Part shown: positions 20,973 to 30,219 of the stretch, one piece after another
Layout: each line of letters starts with the position of its first letter
Numbering within the stretch: the stretch's first letter is position 1
Source: Providencia rettgeri
GTDB lineage: Bacteria; Pseudomonadota; Gammaproteobacteria; Enterobacterales; Enterobacteriaceae
Reading direction: 5' to 3'
DNA: 64,000 nt
Assembly: GCA_900455085.1 (NCBI GenBank)
Contig: UGTZ01000001.1
Location: 4,461,501 to 4,525,500, forward strand
Translations under genes and position numbers: made by a program
The notes under the pieces: model-generated
The model's input: only the letters and a program-made list of their open reading frames with translations
The model's database searches: none
What the model was told of the DNA's origin: nothing

Positions 20973-21641
20973 TATAACCATCCTAGCTCCACAAATGACA
21001 CACATTGCTTATGCCCAACGACAAAATGGTCAAGTAGTTTAATCCCCCATAATAGTACAAGCACGTTGGATACGCTCTGTCACTTGCCTGTCTGCTACGC
21101 TTGGTTCCGGATTACCTGATGGATGGTTATGGGCGAGTATAATCCCGTTTGCATTCATTTTTATGGCAAAGCGAATGATTTCTCTGGGGTGAACTTCAAC
21201 TTTGTTTAAAGTACCTTTAAACAACTCTTCATGACAAATAATTTGATTTTTATTATTTAAAAATATCACAACAAAAACTTCACGCTCTTGCCCTGCGAAC
21301 AAATCCAACAACTTTGCTTTCAACTGTTCAGGCCCAGTCATCACATCTTCATGTAAAAATTGTTCAGAGAAAAAACGGCGAGCTAATTCACTCACAGCCT
21401 GTAATTGGGTAAATTTACAACTCCCCATTCCTTTACATTGCTTGAGTTTTTCGTAGTCTGCTTGTAGAAGCAAATATACTGAACCAAACTCCTGTATTAA
21501 ACGCTTCGCAAGCTGTAAAACGGGTTCGCCTTGGCTCCCTGTACGTAGAAAAATAGCGAGTAGTTCAGCATCAGATAACGCAGCTGCCCCGTATGCGAGT
21601 AGCTTTTCCCTTGGTGGTAGGTCTAGATGTTCACTCATCAT
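20973..21641 (-). CDS. radC: RadC/YicR (JAB/MPN domain) protein, two apparent frame disruptions
   Basis: RadC-family protein with an N-terminal helix-hairpin-helix-like region and a C-terminal MPN/JAB metalloprotease-like domain with the motif ILAHNHPSGNPEPSVADR. Despite its name, a role in DNA repair is unproven. The frame breaks at a G5 run (C at 21044-21048) after RACTIM, giving an early stop at 21039. Skipping one G restores GIKLLDHFVVGHKQC. A second, opposite one-base loss near 21000 then restores SFVELGWL ending at 20973. With both corrections and the ATG at 21641 the protein is 222 residues, the same as E. coli YicR. An open frame continues upstream to 21692, but GGGAC before 21641 and the length favour the later start. 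Confidence 0.82.
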
Positions 21642-21821
21642 ATTTTTTGTCCCTAAATCCCTTGCTTCCTTTTTATCTAGTCTAAAAAACATTCACAATC
21701 ACTCTCATAAGGGTTTGCGTAGCGCTTCGCAAAAATAGTATTGTGATGAAAAATCGAGCGCGCCACCTCGCGCTTCTCTGTGGTAATATGCCTCCCATGT
21801 TGACCGAATTGGATAAAAATA

Positions 21822-23033
21822 ATGAATCAACTGTCACTATTAGGTAAGCAGATAGTTATTGGTATTAGTGGGGGCATTGCTGCGTACAAAATCCCTGAAC
21901 TCACCCGCCGTTTGCGCGATAAAGGTGCGATAGTACGCGTTGTGATGACTCAAGGTGCTAAAGCCTTTATTACACCTTTAACCTTGCAAGCCGTTTCAGG
22001 GCATCCCGTTTCTGATGACCTGCTAGACCCTGCTGCTGAGGCTGCTATGGGCCATATTGAACTGGCTAAATGGGCAGATCTCATTATTCTAGCACCGGCT
22101 ACTGCGGATTTAATTGCTCGCCTCAGTGCAGGAATGGCAAATGACTTACTCACAACAGTTTGCCTTGCTTCCGCAGCACCGATTGCACTTGTGCCAGCAA
22201 TGAACCAACAAATGTACCGAGCAAAAGCAACCCAAGAAAATTTAATCAAATTGCAACAACGTCAATGTATGATTTGGGGGCCAGATGCAGGTAGCCAAGC
22301 CTGTGGTGATATTGGCCCTGGTCGCATGATTGACCCACTAGAAATTGTTCGTCTAGCCAATGAGTTTTTTACCCCTAAACTCGACTTACAAGGCATCAAA
22401 TTAATGATCACTGCGGGCCCAACACGGGAAGCGCTAGACCCAGTTCGCTTTATTAGTAACCATAGTTCGGGGAAAATGGGTTTTGCCATTGCTAAAGCAG
22501 CCAGTCAACGTGGTGCCGATGTCACTTTAATTGCGGGCCCTGTAAATATTGAAACACCAGAAGGCGTTAACCGGATTGATGTCATGAGTGGCTTAGAGAT
22601 GTATGAACAAGTGCATCAAACCATTGCTGAACAAAATATTTTTATTGGTTGCGCTGCAGTTGCAGATTATCGAGCAAAAAACATTGCTGAAAATAAAATA
22701 AAAAAACAAGGTGATGAAGTTTCGATTACACTTATCAAAAATCCAGATATCGTGGCTAGTGTCGGAAGTCTAAAACACAATAGGCCATATGTTGTTGGGT
22801 TTGCAGCTGAAACCCAAAATGTGGAAGAATATGCACGCCAAAAACGACAACAAAAGCAACTCGACCTCATTTGTGCCAATGACGTCTCACTAGCAGACAA
22901 CGGGTTTAATAGCGATAACAACGCGTTACATCTTTTTGATGCAAACGGTGATACCTGTTTGCCTCACTGTAATAAAAACGAATTAAGCCACTATTTACTT
23001 GACGAGATACTTCAACGTTATGAAAAAAATTGA
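21822..23033 (+). CDS. coaBC: Bifunctional phosphopantothenoylcysteine decarboxylase/phosphopantothenate-cysteine ligase
   Basis: This 403-residue CoaBC (Dfp) catalyses two consecutive steps of CoA synthesis. The N-terminal flavoprotein domain (about 1-190) contains [14 protein letters not shown], the PAMNQQMY motif and the substrate-loop cysteine in [12 protein letters not shown]. The C-terminal CTP-dependent ligase domain contains [20 protein letters not shown] and [10 protein letters not shown]. Length is close to E. coli (406). dut starts within its last codons (14-base overlap). Confidence 0.97.
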   Translation: MNQLSLLGKQIVIGISGGIAAYKIPELTRRLRDKGAIVRVVMTQGAKAFITPLTLQAVSGHPVSDDLLDPAAEAAMGHIELAKWADLIILAPATADLIARLSAGMANDLLTTVCLASAAPIALVPAMNQQMYRAKATQENLIKLQQRQCMIWGPDAGSQACGDIGPGRMIDPLEIVRLANEFFTPKLDLQGIKLMITAGPTREALDPVRFISNHSSGKMGFAIAKAASQRGADVTLIAGPVNIETPEGVNRIDVMSGLEMYEQVHQTIAEQNIFIGCAAVADYRAKNIAENKIKKQGDEVSITLIKNPDIVASVGSLKHNRPYVVGFAAETQNVEEYARQKRQQKQLDLICANDVSLADNGFNSDNNALHLFDANGDTCLPHCNKNELSHYLLDEILQRYEKN

Positions 23034-23475
23034 CCTAAAAATCCTCGATAGCCGTATCGGTAATGAATTTCCTCTACCAGCCTATGCCACCACAGGTTCT
23101 GCTGGTTTAGACCTACGTGCATGCCTTGATGCACCAATCGATTTGGCACCAGGTCAAACAGAGCTTATTCCAACAGGTTTAGCCATTCACATTGCAGATG
23201 AAAGTCTTGCTGCGGTCATCTTACCTCGGTCCGGTTTAGGTCATAAACATGGCGTTGTACTGGGCAACCTCGTTGGCCTCATTGATTCTGATTATCAAGG
23301 CCAGCTCATGGTGTCTGTCTGGAACCGCAGTGACAAAGCTTTTACTATTGAACCTGGTGAACGTATGGCACAAATGGTGTTTGTCCCGGTTGTTCAGGCG
23401 GAATTTAATATTGTTAATGATTTTGACGCAACAGAGCGTGGAGCTGGTGGTTTCGGTCATTCTGGCCGTCAATAA
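23020..23475 (+). CDS. dut: dUTP diphosphatase
   Basis: This 151-residue trimeric dUTPase hydrolyses dUTP to dUMP and diphosphate, keeping uracil out of DNA and feeding dTMP synthesis. All five motifs are present: [39 protein letters not shown] and the C-terminal [10 protein letters not shown]. An in-frame start at 22999 exists, but the ATG at 23020 ([17 protein letters not shown]) gives the E. coli length of 151. It is co-transcribed with coaBC and ends at a strong hairpin. Confidence 0.97.
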   Translation: MKKIDLKILDSRIGNEFPLPAYATTGSAGLDLRACLDAPIDLAPGQTELIPTGLAIHIADESLAAVILPRSGLGHKHGVVLGNLVGLIDSDYQGQLMVSVWNRSDKAFTIEPGERMAQMVFVPVVQAEFNIVNDFDATERGAGGFGHSGRQ

Positions 23476-23502
23476 ATAGAACATCCTGATAACTAATATG
23501 CT

Positions 23503-23532
23503 AGATAGAACCTAAATTAGGTTCTATCTTTA
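23503..23532 (+). terminator. Intrinsic terminator of coaBC-dut
   Basis: AGATAGAACCTA and TAGGTTCTATCT form a perfect 12-bp stem with a 3-base loop starting at 23503, followed by TTTAT, 27 bases after the dut stop. Confidence 0.85.
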
Positions 23533-23692
23533 TGAATAAAAACAATCAGCCGCATATTTTCTTTCAGGAAACTTGCTCAACATTACTTATATTTTAAACA
23601 TTTTTTAAATCCATTTTGCTTCGTAAGTCTCTTTACTAAGAGCAAAATTTTGGATAGTTTGTTTTGCTGTTTTAGCAGGGGTCTTATTAGAC

Positions 23693-24292
23693 ATGGCAGA
23701 AAAAGCGATAACACAAAAACGTAACAGACGTGATGAGATTTTACAGGCTCTTGCGTTAATGTTAGAAAGTAGTGATGGCAGCCAACGTATTACAACAGCA
23801 AAACTTGCTGCTACGGTTGGTGTATCAGAAGCTGCGCTGTATCGTCATTTTCCGAGTAAAATGAAAATGTTCGATAGCCTTATTGGGTTTATTGAAGATT
23901 CATTGGTTTCGCGCATTAATCTGATTTTAACTGATGAAAAAGATACGATAATTAGAATTAAACTAATACTTGCCCTAATACTTGGATTTTCCGAGAAAAA
24001 TCCTGGGCTTACGCGTATAATGACTGGCCATGCTCTGATGTTTGAGCAAGATAGGCTGCAAGATCGTATTAACCAATTATTTGAACGTATAGAATCACAA
24101 TTACGGCAGGTGTTAAAAGAGAAAAAAATACGTGATGGCCATGGGTTTATTCATGATGAGTCATTACTTGCTTCTCAGTTACTAGCCTTTTGTGAAGGGA
24201 TGCTCTCTCGTTTTGTGCGTTCTGAGTTTCGTTATCGGCCAACCGTCGAGTTTGAATCGCGCTGGCCTTTAATTCTAGCTCAGTTACAATAA
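23693..24292 (+). CDS. slmA: Nucleoid occlusion factor SlmA
   Basis: This 199-residue TetR-fold DNA-binding protein blocks FtsZ ring assembly over the nucleoid when bound to chromosomal SlmA sites. The helix-turn-helix is in residues 12-60 ([20 protein letters not shown], then HFPSK). The C-terminal dimer/FtsZ-binding part contains [19 protein letters not shown]. It is almost identical to E. coli SlmA (198). The 217-base gap after dut holds the dut terminator and presumably the slmA promoter. Confidence 0.97.
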   Translation: MAEKAITQKRNRRDEILQALALMLESSDGSQRITTAKLAATVGVSEAALYRHFPSKMKMFDSLIGFIEDSLVSRINLILTDEKDTIIRIKLILALILGFSEKNPGLTRIMTGHALMFEQDRLQDRINQLFERIESQLRQVLKEKKIRDGHGFIHDESLLASQLLAFCEGMLSRFVRSEFRYRPTVEFESRWPLILAQLQ

Positions 24293-24313
24293 CCGATTAT
24301 TTATACTACTCAC

Positions 24314-24340
24314 CCCGCCCATCATTGGGCGAGGGCTTTT
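24314..24340. terminator. Terminator between convergent slmA and pyrE
   Basis: CGCCCA (24316-24321) and TGGGCG (24326-24331) form a GC-rich stem followed by AGGGCTTTTTTTATT on the plus strand, just before the pyrE stop. It is strong for slmA; for pyrE it lacks a clear T-run. Confidence 0.8.
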
Positions 24341-24341
24341 T

Positions 24342-24986
24342 TTATTCAATTCCGTATTGTTCGCGATAAGCCTTCATAGCCGCTAAATGTTCCTGCATAC
24401 CTTCCTTTTCAGCAAGATAGGTGATTAAATCGCTCATGGTAATAATTGAGTAAACTTTACAGCCATAATCACGCTCAACCTCTTGAACTGCTGAAATTTC
24501 ACCTTTGCCTTTTTCTTGGCGATCAAGGCATAGCAGAACACCATTCAACGTAGCTTGTTGTTGTTTAATAATTTCCATTGATTCACGAATTGCCGTCCCT
24601 GCGGTAATAACATCATCAACTACTACAACACGCCCTTGTAAAGGACTTCCGACTAACATGCCGCCTTCCCCATGGTCTTTAGCTTCTTTGCGGTTGAAGC
24701 AGTATGGCATATCGATGTCATGGTGCTCAGAAAGTGCTACCGCTGTCGTCGTTGCGATGGGGATCCCTTTATACGCTGGACCAAAAATGACATCACACTC
24801 AATTGCGCTATCTTGTAATGCTTGTGCATAAAAACGACCGACAAGTGCCAGATCACGCCCTGTATTAAATAACCCAGCATTGAAAAAGTAAGGGCTTTTA
24901 CGACCTGATTTCAGCGTAAACTCACCAAATTTAAGTACCTGTTTTTTCATGGCAAGTTCAATAAAATCGCGCTGATAGGCTTTCAT
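24342..24986 (-). CDS. pyrE: Orotate phosphoribosyltransferase
   Basis: This 214-residue enzyme converts orotate and PRPP to orotidine 5'-phosphate in UMP synthesis. The PRPP-binding motif [12 protein letters not shown] is in the centre, with the flexible catalytic loop [15 protein letters not shown] before it. The N-terminus [18 protein letters not shown] is the family signature. It lies 112 bases downstream of rph, and the gap contains a textbook attenuator hairpin (25060-25083), so expression should respond to the UTP level as in E. coli. Confidence 0.97.
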   Translation of the reverse strand: MKAYQRDFIELAMKKQVLKFGEFTLKSGRKSPYFFNAGLFNTGRDLALVGRFYAQALQDSAIECDVIFGPAYKGIPIATTTAVALSEHHDIDMPYCFNRKEAKDHGEGGMLVGSPLQGRVVVVDDVITAGTAIRESMEIIKQQQATLNGVLLCLDRQEKGKGEISAVQEVERDYGCKVYSIITMSDLITYLAEKEGMQEHLAAMKAYREQYGIE

Positions 24987-25059
24987 TGGTCATTCTCCTC
25001 GTTGATGATTATTTATCTATTTTCAAAGCTGGCACACTAGTTGATGAACCAGCAGGCAT

Positions 25060-25083
25060 AAAAAAGGCGACTTTTCAGCCGCC
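25060..25083 (-). promoter_or_regulatory. pyrE transcription attenuator (intrinsic terminator after rph)
   Basis: On the minus strand GGCGGCT-GAAA-AGTCGCC is followed at once by TTTTTTAT, 15 bases after the rph stop. In E. coli this position holds the UTP-sensitive attenuator, where coupled translation of rph decides read-through into pyrE. The same layout is visible here. Confidence 0.85.
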
Positions 25084-25098
25084 TAATTAATGATTAAC

Positions 25099-25812
25099 TT
25101 ACTTCAGCGCTTCTCGCTGAGCTTCAAAAATGGTATTTAAACCTGTTTTAGCTAACGCCAATAGGGCTAATAACTCTTCATGACTAAACGGTTCGCCTTC
25201 TGCGGTGCCCTGTACTTCAATCATTCGGCCATCATCCATCATGACAACATTCATATCGGTTTCAGCTGCAGAATCTTCAACATACTCAAGATCACATAGA
25301 GCTTCTTGGTTTACAATTCCAACCGAAACGGCAGCAACCATTGATTTTAGTGGGCTTTTTGCAATTTTACCTTGCTCAACCATGTTATTCAGTGCATCAA
25401 CAAGCGCCACACAAGCACCAGAAATCGCTGCTGTCCGTGTACCACCATCCGCTTGAATAACATCACAGTCTAAAGTAATGGTGTATTCACCTAATTTTTT
25501 AAGGTCAACCGCAGCACGTAAAGAACGTGCAATTAACCGTTGGATTTCCATCGTACGACCAGTTTGTTTTCCTCGTGCAGCTTCACGTTGATTACGTGAG
25601 TTTGTTGCACGCGGTAACATGCCATACTCCGCTGTAACCCAACCTTGCCCCTGCCCTTTTAAAAAGCGAGGAACCCCTTCTTCAACAGTTGCATTACATA
25701 ACACCTTCGTGTCGCCAAACTCAATAAGAACAGAGCCTTCTGCATGCTTAGTATAGTTGCGCGTGATGGTAATCGGGCGCATTTGGTCTGCTTGTCTATC
25801 TGCTGGGCGCAT
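25099..25812 (-). CDS. rph: Ribonuclease PH
   Basis: This 237-residue phosphorolytic exoribonuclease trims tRNA 3' ends. It has the N-terminus [20 protein letters not shown], the RNA-binding block [20 protein letters not shown] and the phosphate-site motif [14 protein letters not shown]. It is full length, unlike the frameshifted rph of E. coli K-12 strains that impairs pyrE expression. It is the first gene of rph-pyrE, divergent from yicC. Confidence 0.97.
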   Translation of the reverse strand: MRPADRQADQMRPITITRNYTKHAEGSVLIEFGDTKVLCNATVEEGVPRFLKGQGQGWVTAEYGMLPRATNSRNQREAARGKQTGRTMEIQRLIARSLRAAVDLKKLGEYTITLDCDVIQADGGTRTAAISGACVALVDALNNMVEQGKIAKSPLKSMVAAVSVGIVNQEALCDLEYVEDSAAETDMNVVMMDDGRMIEVQGTAEGEPFSHEELLALLALAKTGLNTIFEAQREALK

Positions 25813-25935
25813 GGTGTTATCTCCATTATCAACTCAAATTGGGACGCATTATACGTTGTTCAAGCGATAATGCCTATCCTGTCATCCTGCATAGCGTTAT
25901 AATCCCCTAAATCTTTACGATAATGGGAACGAATT

Positions 25936-26799
25936 ATGATCCGTAGTATGACCGCTTTTGCCCGTCGGGATATCAAGGGTGAATGGGGGAATGCGGCCTG
26001 GGAGCTGCGTTCCGTGAACCAACGTTATTTAGAAACGTATATTCGCTTACCTGAGCAATTCAGAAGCCTTGAGCCCGTTATTCGCGAACGTCTGCGTTCT
26101 CGCCTAACACGTGGAAAGGTAGAATGCAGCCTACGCTTTGAGTTAGATGGCGCAAATCGTGGTGAATTAATCCTAAATGAACAATTAGCACGCCAATTAA
26201 TCAGTGCTGCGAATTGGGTTAAAAATTACAGCCATGAAGGTGAAATAAACCCATTAGAAATTTTGCGTTGGCCGGGTGTGATGTCAGCAGGTGAACAAGA
26301 TTTAGATGTCATCAGCGAACAGTTACTGGCAGGCTTAGATGAAGCTATTGATGCTTTCATTCAAAGCCGTGAAGCTGAAGGTGCTTCATTGCATGCACTC
26401 ATCGAACAACGCCTTGATGGCGTCTTAGTTGAAGTCGCAAAAGTACGTCAACATATGCCAGAAATTTTACAGTGGCAACGTGAACGCTTACAAAATAAGT
26501 TAGAAGAAGCTGATATTCAAGTGGATAACAACCGTCTGGAACAAGAACTTATTCTATTGGCTCAACGTGTTGATGTTGCAGAAGAACTGGATAGACTAGA
26601 AGCTCACGTTAAAGAAACGCGTAATATCTTGAAGAAAAAAGAGGCAACTGGTCGCCGCCTTGACTTTATGATGCAAGAATTCAACCGCGAAGCTAATACG
26701 TTAGCGTCAAAATCAATTAATAGCGAAGTTACAACCTCTGCAGTTGAACTCAAAGTATTAATCGAGCAAATGAGAGAACAAATTCAGAATATTGAATAA
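25936..26799 (+). CDS. yicC: YicC family endoribonuclease
   Basis: This 287-residue protein has the YicC N-terminal block MIRSMTAFARRDIKGEWG and LRSVNQRYLETYIRLPEQFR. The DUF1732 C-terminus contains KKKEATGRRLDFMMQEFNRE followed by ANTLASKS. E. coli YicC (287) has been reported as an endoribonuclease affecting small RNA turnover. It is divergent from rph across a 123-base gap and ends in its own terminator. The classical synteny rph-yicC is preserved. Confidence 0.95.
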   Translation: MIRSMTAFARRDIKGEWGNAAWELRSVNQRYLETYIRLPEQFRSLEPVIRERLRSRLTRGKVECSLRFELDGANRGELILNEQLARQLISAANWVKNYSHEGEINPLEILRWPGVMSAGEQDLDVISEQLLAGLDEAIDAFIQSREAEGASLHALIEQRLDGVLVEVAKVRQHMPEILQWQRERLQNKLEEADIQVDNNRLEQELILLAQRVDVAEELDRLEAHVKETRNILKKKEATGRRLDFMMQEFNREANTLASKSINSEVTTSAVELKVLIEQMREQIQNIE

Positions 26800-26824
26800 T
26801 CACTCCTTGACGATTTTAATCCAT

Positions 26825-26863
26825 AAAAAGCTAATCGACCTTAATTATCGTTTGGCTTTTTTT
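26825..26863 (+). terminator. Terminator of yicC
   Basis: AAAAAGCTAATCGA and TCGTTTGGCTTTTTT form an imperfect stem with a T7 tail, about 25 bases after the yicC stop. Confidence 0.7.
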
Positions 26864-27146
26864 GGAGATATTCTCAATATTTACTCGAAATAGGTGCTAG
26901 TTGTCACGATTTTTGAAGCTATATTCCACAACAACCCTTCGACGATATTAAAAAATTTATACCGAAGCAGTATTAATTATTCTTTCTCAAATAATTAGTA
27001 ACGTCGATTAAATCGTTCCCCATGAAATCATAACAACTTGATTTTTCATAATAAAATTTATTACCTATCTATTTTCCTAAAAATAAGATCTCGCTCATAA
27101 ATCAATCAAATGTTTTGAGTTCAGTCACAGATAACAAAACAGATCT
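26864..27146. other. Gene-free AT-rich gap between yicC and the MFS module
   Basis: This stretch shows no ORF with coding character and no RNA gene I can recognise. It precedes the promoter-operator of the next operon and marks the border between conserved housekeeping genes and the accessory block at 27-31 kb. Confidence 0.5.
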
Positions 27147-27191
27147 TTGACACCTCAATAACTGCTTATTAACATCCATCTTGTATACAAG
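27147..27191 (+). promoter_or_regulatory. Promoter with palindromic GntR-type operator upstream of the MFS/RraA/nitrilase operon
   Basis: TTGACA (27147-27152), a 17-base spacer and TAACAT (27170-27175) form a near-consensus sigma-70 promoter. Five bases further lies the perfect 12-bp palindrome CTTGTATACAAG (27180-27191), covering the expected transcription start. Many FadR-subfamily GntR regulators bind TTGTATACAA-like sites. A near copy lies at the promoter of the GntR gene of this cluster, so repression by that protein is inferred. Confidence 0.72.
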
Positions 27192-27253
27192 TTGAATTCA
27201 ATATAAATACAATAAGGTTGATTACCTCGACAAACCAATAAAAAGGTAACTCT

Positions 27254-28564
27254 ATGTCACATAATGATTCTGTTGTAACACCAGCAACGAAAGACTCACC
27301 AGGGCGTTTACGTTGGGGATTAGCAGCAATATTTTTTATTATCGGTTTGATTGCGTATATGGATCGCGCCAATATTTCCATTGTGGCCGAACATATGATG
27401 ACCGATTTAGGAATGAGCAAAGTTCAATTTGGCTTTTTGGGTGCGTTATTTTCTCTTGGCTATGCACTAGCCCAAATCCCAAGCGGTATACTTGCAGAAC
27501 GGTTTGGTAGCAGACTGATCGCGACTATTAGCCTCTATATTTGGTCTGCATTTACCATCTTAACTGTCGTGGCTCCTACCTATATTTGGCTATGTATCGT
27601 ACGCTTCCTATTCGGCGTTGGGGAAGCGCCGCTCTATCCTGCAAATGCCGTTTTTAATACATGGTGGTTTCGCCAAAATGAAAAGGCACGAGCCGCTAGC
27701 TTCTTACTTGCCGGTTCCTATTTTGGGCCTGTGATTGCCCCCACTCTTACCGTATTTATTATGATTTCATTCGGGTGGCATGCCGTTTTCTATATATTTG
27801 GTGTGATTGGCATTCTTATCGGCATGGTTTGGTATTTTTTTGCCAGAAATAAGCCTGAGCAACACCCTAAAATTTCTCAAAGTGAAATCGCATTCATCCA
27901 TGAAGGCCGAACAATTAGTGAGCAAGGCGGTACTGATGTTAAAGCCCCTTGGCGCAAATTTATGAAAGAACGTCCTTTCTGGGCTGTTGGCTTCCAATAT
28001 TTTTTTGTTGCCTATATGACCACTTTATTCATGATTTGGTTACCCACCTACTTACAAGAAGCTCGAGGCTTTTCATTAACCCAAATGGGCGTAGCCGCCA
28101 GTTTTCCTTGGTTAGCAATTTGTATCGCAGTACTCACTGCAGGTTCAATTTCTGATTGGTTACTCAACAAAGGGTACTCGCAGTTAGTCGCTAGGGGCTA
28201 TATCGCGATTGCCGGTTTTATTCTATTTATCGTGGGGATTTGCGGCGCAGCTCAAACTGAAAGTGCCATCGCCAGTGTTGCATGGCTAACCCTTGCGCTC
28301 GGTTCTCTAGGATTACCAGTTGTGACCTCTTGGGCAATCGCAGCAGATAAAGGCCGCCAATATGCTGGCTCGGTCAGTGGATGGATGAACTTGTGGGGTA
28401 ATCTCGGTGGTGTTATTTCCCCTATTTTATGTGGCTGGCTTGCACAGCATTTTGGCTGGACCGTCGCTTTACTTTTCAATGTGATACCTATCAGTTTAGC
28501 GATTGTTTGCTGGTTTTTCATTCAGCCTGATAAACCTTTAGCTGCTGCCGTTAATCCTGACTAA
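27254..28564 (+). CDS. MFS transporter, anion:cation symporter (ACS) family
   Basis: The 436-residue protein has 12 predicted membrane segments. AYMDRANISIVAEHM in TM1 and the motif AERFGSRL between TM2 and TM3 are typical of ACS members such as phthalate, glucarate and galactonate permeases. These symporters bring small carboxylates into the cell with protons. It begins a run of three genes (gap 44 to the RraA-like gene, then 9 to the nitrilase) controlled by the promoter-operator at 27147-27191. A carboxylate or amide substrate is likely, but its identity is unknown. Confidence 0.82.
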   Translation: MSHNDSVVTPATKDSPGRLRWGLAAIFFIIGLIAYMDRANISIVAEHMMTDLGMSKVQFGFLGALFSLGYALAQIPSGILAERFGSRLIATISLYIWSAFTILTVVAPTYIWLCIVRFLFGVGEAPLYPANAVFNTWWFRQNEKARAASFLLAGSYFGPVIAPTLTVFIMISFGWHAVFYIFGVIGILIGMVWYFFARNKPEQHPKISQSEIAFIHEGRTISEQGGTDVKAPWRKFMKERPFWAVGFQYFFVAYMTTLFMIWLPTYLQEARGFSLTQMGVAASFPWLAICIAVLTAGSISDWLLNKGYSQLVARGYIAIAGFILFIVGICGAAQTESAIASVAWLTLALGSLGLPVVTSWAIAADKGRQYAGSVSGWMNLWGNLGGVISPILCGWLAQHFGWTVALLFNVIPISLAIVCWFFIQPDKPLAAAVNPD

Positions 28565-28608
28565 TTTTTACCCAAAACACATTATATTCAATAAATAAAG
28601 GTGTCCCT

Positions 28609-29256
28609 ATGTTTACATTAAATCCTCGAGTTGCCTGTTTTAGCCCAGAAGTTATCGAAAGTTGCCGTGATGTTTGCCCGTCAACTATTGGACACATGAC
28701 TGACTTCGGTTTTCTAAAAACATTACGCCCACAAATTGAACAGTGCCAATTTATTGGTAATGCTGTAACTGTACGTATTCCGCATATGGATTCATCTGCT
28801 GTACATAAGGTTTTCGACATCGTGCAAGAAGGCGATGTTGTCTGTATCGATATGTCTGGGGATTATGATCGTGCTTGTTGGGGCGAAATGGTTTCTTACA
28901 TGGCACGGGCAAAGAAAATTGCCGGCGCAGTTATTGATGGTTGTGTCACTGATATCAAAGCATTACGTGAGATTGGTGTTCCTATTTATGCACGTAAAGT
29001 GAGCCCGTTGACGACGCGAATCTTAGGTATTGAAGGCGCAATTAATGTGCCAATTAGTATAGATGGCGTAACGATTCATCCCGGTAATTTAATCATCGCA
29101 GATGGTGATGGTATTTTAGTCGCCGATGAAGTTACTCTGCAAGAATATCGTCAACGAGCCCTTAATGCTCAACATGCTGAAATTGATGTTAAAAAGCGCA
29201 TTGATGCTGGTGAAACATTAGCGGCGATTTCAGGTGCAGCTAAATTTTTTGAATAA
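28609..29256 (+). CDS. RraA-like / HMG aldolase family protein
   Basis: This 215-residue protein belongs to the RraA superfamily (formerly annotated as menaquinone methyltransferase). The superfamily includes the metal-dependent 4-hydroxy-4-methyl-2-oxoglutarate aldolases and oxaloacetate decarboxylases as well as the RNase E inhibitor RraA. The signature region reads GAVIDGCVTDIKALREIGVP, then IYARKVSP and GDGILVADE. Where RraA and characterised HMG aldolases have Arg before the Asp (xRD), this protein has Thr (VTD), so the exact reaction may differ. Its place between a carboxylate-type transporter and a nitrilase suggests a catabolic enzyme, not an RNase E regulator. Confidence 0.75.
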   Translation: MFTLNPRVACFSPEVIESCRDVCPSTIGHMTDFGFLKTLRPQIEQCQFIGNAVTVRIPHMDSSAVHKVFDIVQEGDVVCIDMSGDYDRACWGEMVSYMARAKKIAGAVIDGCVTDIKALREIGVPIYARKVSPLTTRILGIEGAINVPISIDGVTIHPGNLIIADGDGILVADEVTLQEYRQRALNAQHAEIDVKKRIDAGETLAAISGAAKFFE

Positions 29257-29265
29257 GGAGACTCC

Positions 29266-30057
29266 ATGAAAATTGCAATTGCTCAGCTTGCCAGTAGCCC
29301 AGATAAAGCTCTAAATTTAAAAAAAGCCTGTGACGCTATACAAAAAGCTGCTCAAGGCGGTGCCGACCTCGTCCTATTGCCGGAAATGTTCATGGCATTT
29401 GTTCCTGCAGATAGCGGTATTAGCTATGCCGATGTCGCAGAGCCTGTTGATGGCCCTTTTGTCTCCGAGTTGGCAAAAACCGCTAAACAATGCGGTATTT
29501 ATGTGACTTGTGGAATTTATGAAAGTGCCCCGAATGAGCCGAAAAGAGCATTCAACACGACAGTTATGTTGAACCGCCAAGGTGAGCTTATCTATCATTA
29601 CCAAAAAACCCACCTGTACGATGCCTTTTCATATCAGGAATCCCTCAACATTATTCAAAGTAATAATGCGTTAAAACCTGTGGAAACTGAATTTGGCAAA
29701 ATTGGCGTTTTAGTCTGTTATGAGTTGCGTTTCCCAGAAGTTGCTCGAAAACTAACCTTAGCTGGCGCAGACCTTATACTCGTTCCCACAGCATGGGTAA
29801 GTGGGCCACTTAAAGAGGAGCATTACCAAACATTAGTTAAAGCACGCGCTTTGGAGAACACAATTCCTGTCTGCGCATGTGACCAAACTGGTAATATTTT
29901 TATTGGCCGCAGCCTTGTTTGTGATGCGCTTGGCGTAACCATTGCCTCTGCTGGCTACGATGAAACACTATTTTTTGCTGAAATATCAACGCAGCATACC
30001 GCAGAAACACGAGAAAAATTACCTTGCATGCAAAACCGGCGCCCTGAGCTGTATTAG
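29266..30057 (+). CDS. Carbon-nitrogen hydrolase (nitrilase superfamily, omega-amidase-like)
   Basis: This 263-residue amidase has all three catalytic residues of the nitrilase superfamily: Glu in LLPEMFM (about residue 43), Lys in YHYQKTHLYD and Cys in GVLVCYELRFPE. The blocks resemble the Nit1/Nit2 branch (deaminated glutathione amidase, omega-amidase), which hydrolyse the amide of 2-oxo-dicarboxylate monoamides. It follows the RraA-like gene after 9 bases (ribosome site AAGGAG). An amide product could feed the RraA-like enzyme; this order is inferred from context only. Confidence 0.82.
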   Translation: MKIAIAQLASSPDKALNLKKACDAIQKAAQGGADLVLLPEMFMAFVPADSGISYADVAEPVDGPFVSELAKTAKQCGIYVTCGIYESAPNEPKRAFNTTVMLNRQGELIYHYQKTHLYDAFSYQESLNIIQSNNALKPVETEFGKIGVLVCYELRFPEVARKLTLAGADLILVPTAWVSGPLKEEHYQTLVKARALENTIPVCACDQTGNIFIGRSLVCDALGVTIASAGYDETLFFAEISTQHTAETREKLPCMQNRRPELY

Positions 30058-30156
30058 TCTAAAAAACTGGCAAGGATGCTGGTTTATTCAACAAGTTAAG
30101 TTCAATTACCCACCAAAATTTAACAGCGCCCTAAATAATATAAAACTAGTGCATTA

Positions 30157-30186
30157 CTTGTATACCAGCCTATTCCTTTCTATACT
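30157..30186 (+). promoter_or_regulatory. Promoter of the GntR regulator gene with overlapping half-operator
   Basis: TTGTAT (30158-30163), a 17-base spacer and TATACT (30181-30186) form a promoter. The -35 overlaps CTTGTATACCAG (30157-30168), which matches the perfect palindrome at 27180-27191 in ten of twelve positions. This fits autorepression by the gene product. Confidence 0.6.
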
Positions 30187-30219
30187 CACTAAAATTTCTA
30201 TTATTAACACAAGATCCTG

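Noticed and set aside
21950..22489. Long antisense open frames inside coaBC and other genes
   Set aside because: They are shadows of well-identified genes, without ribosome sites or recognisable protein families.
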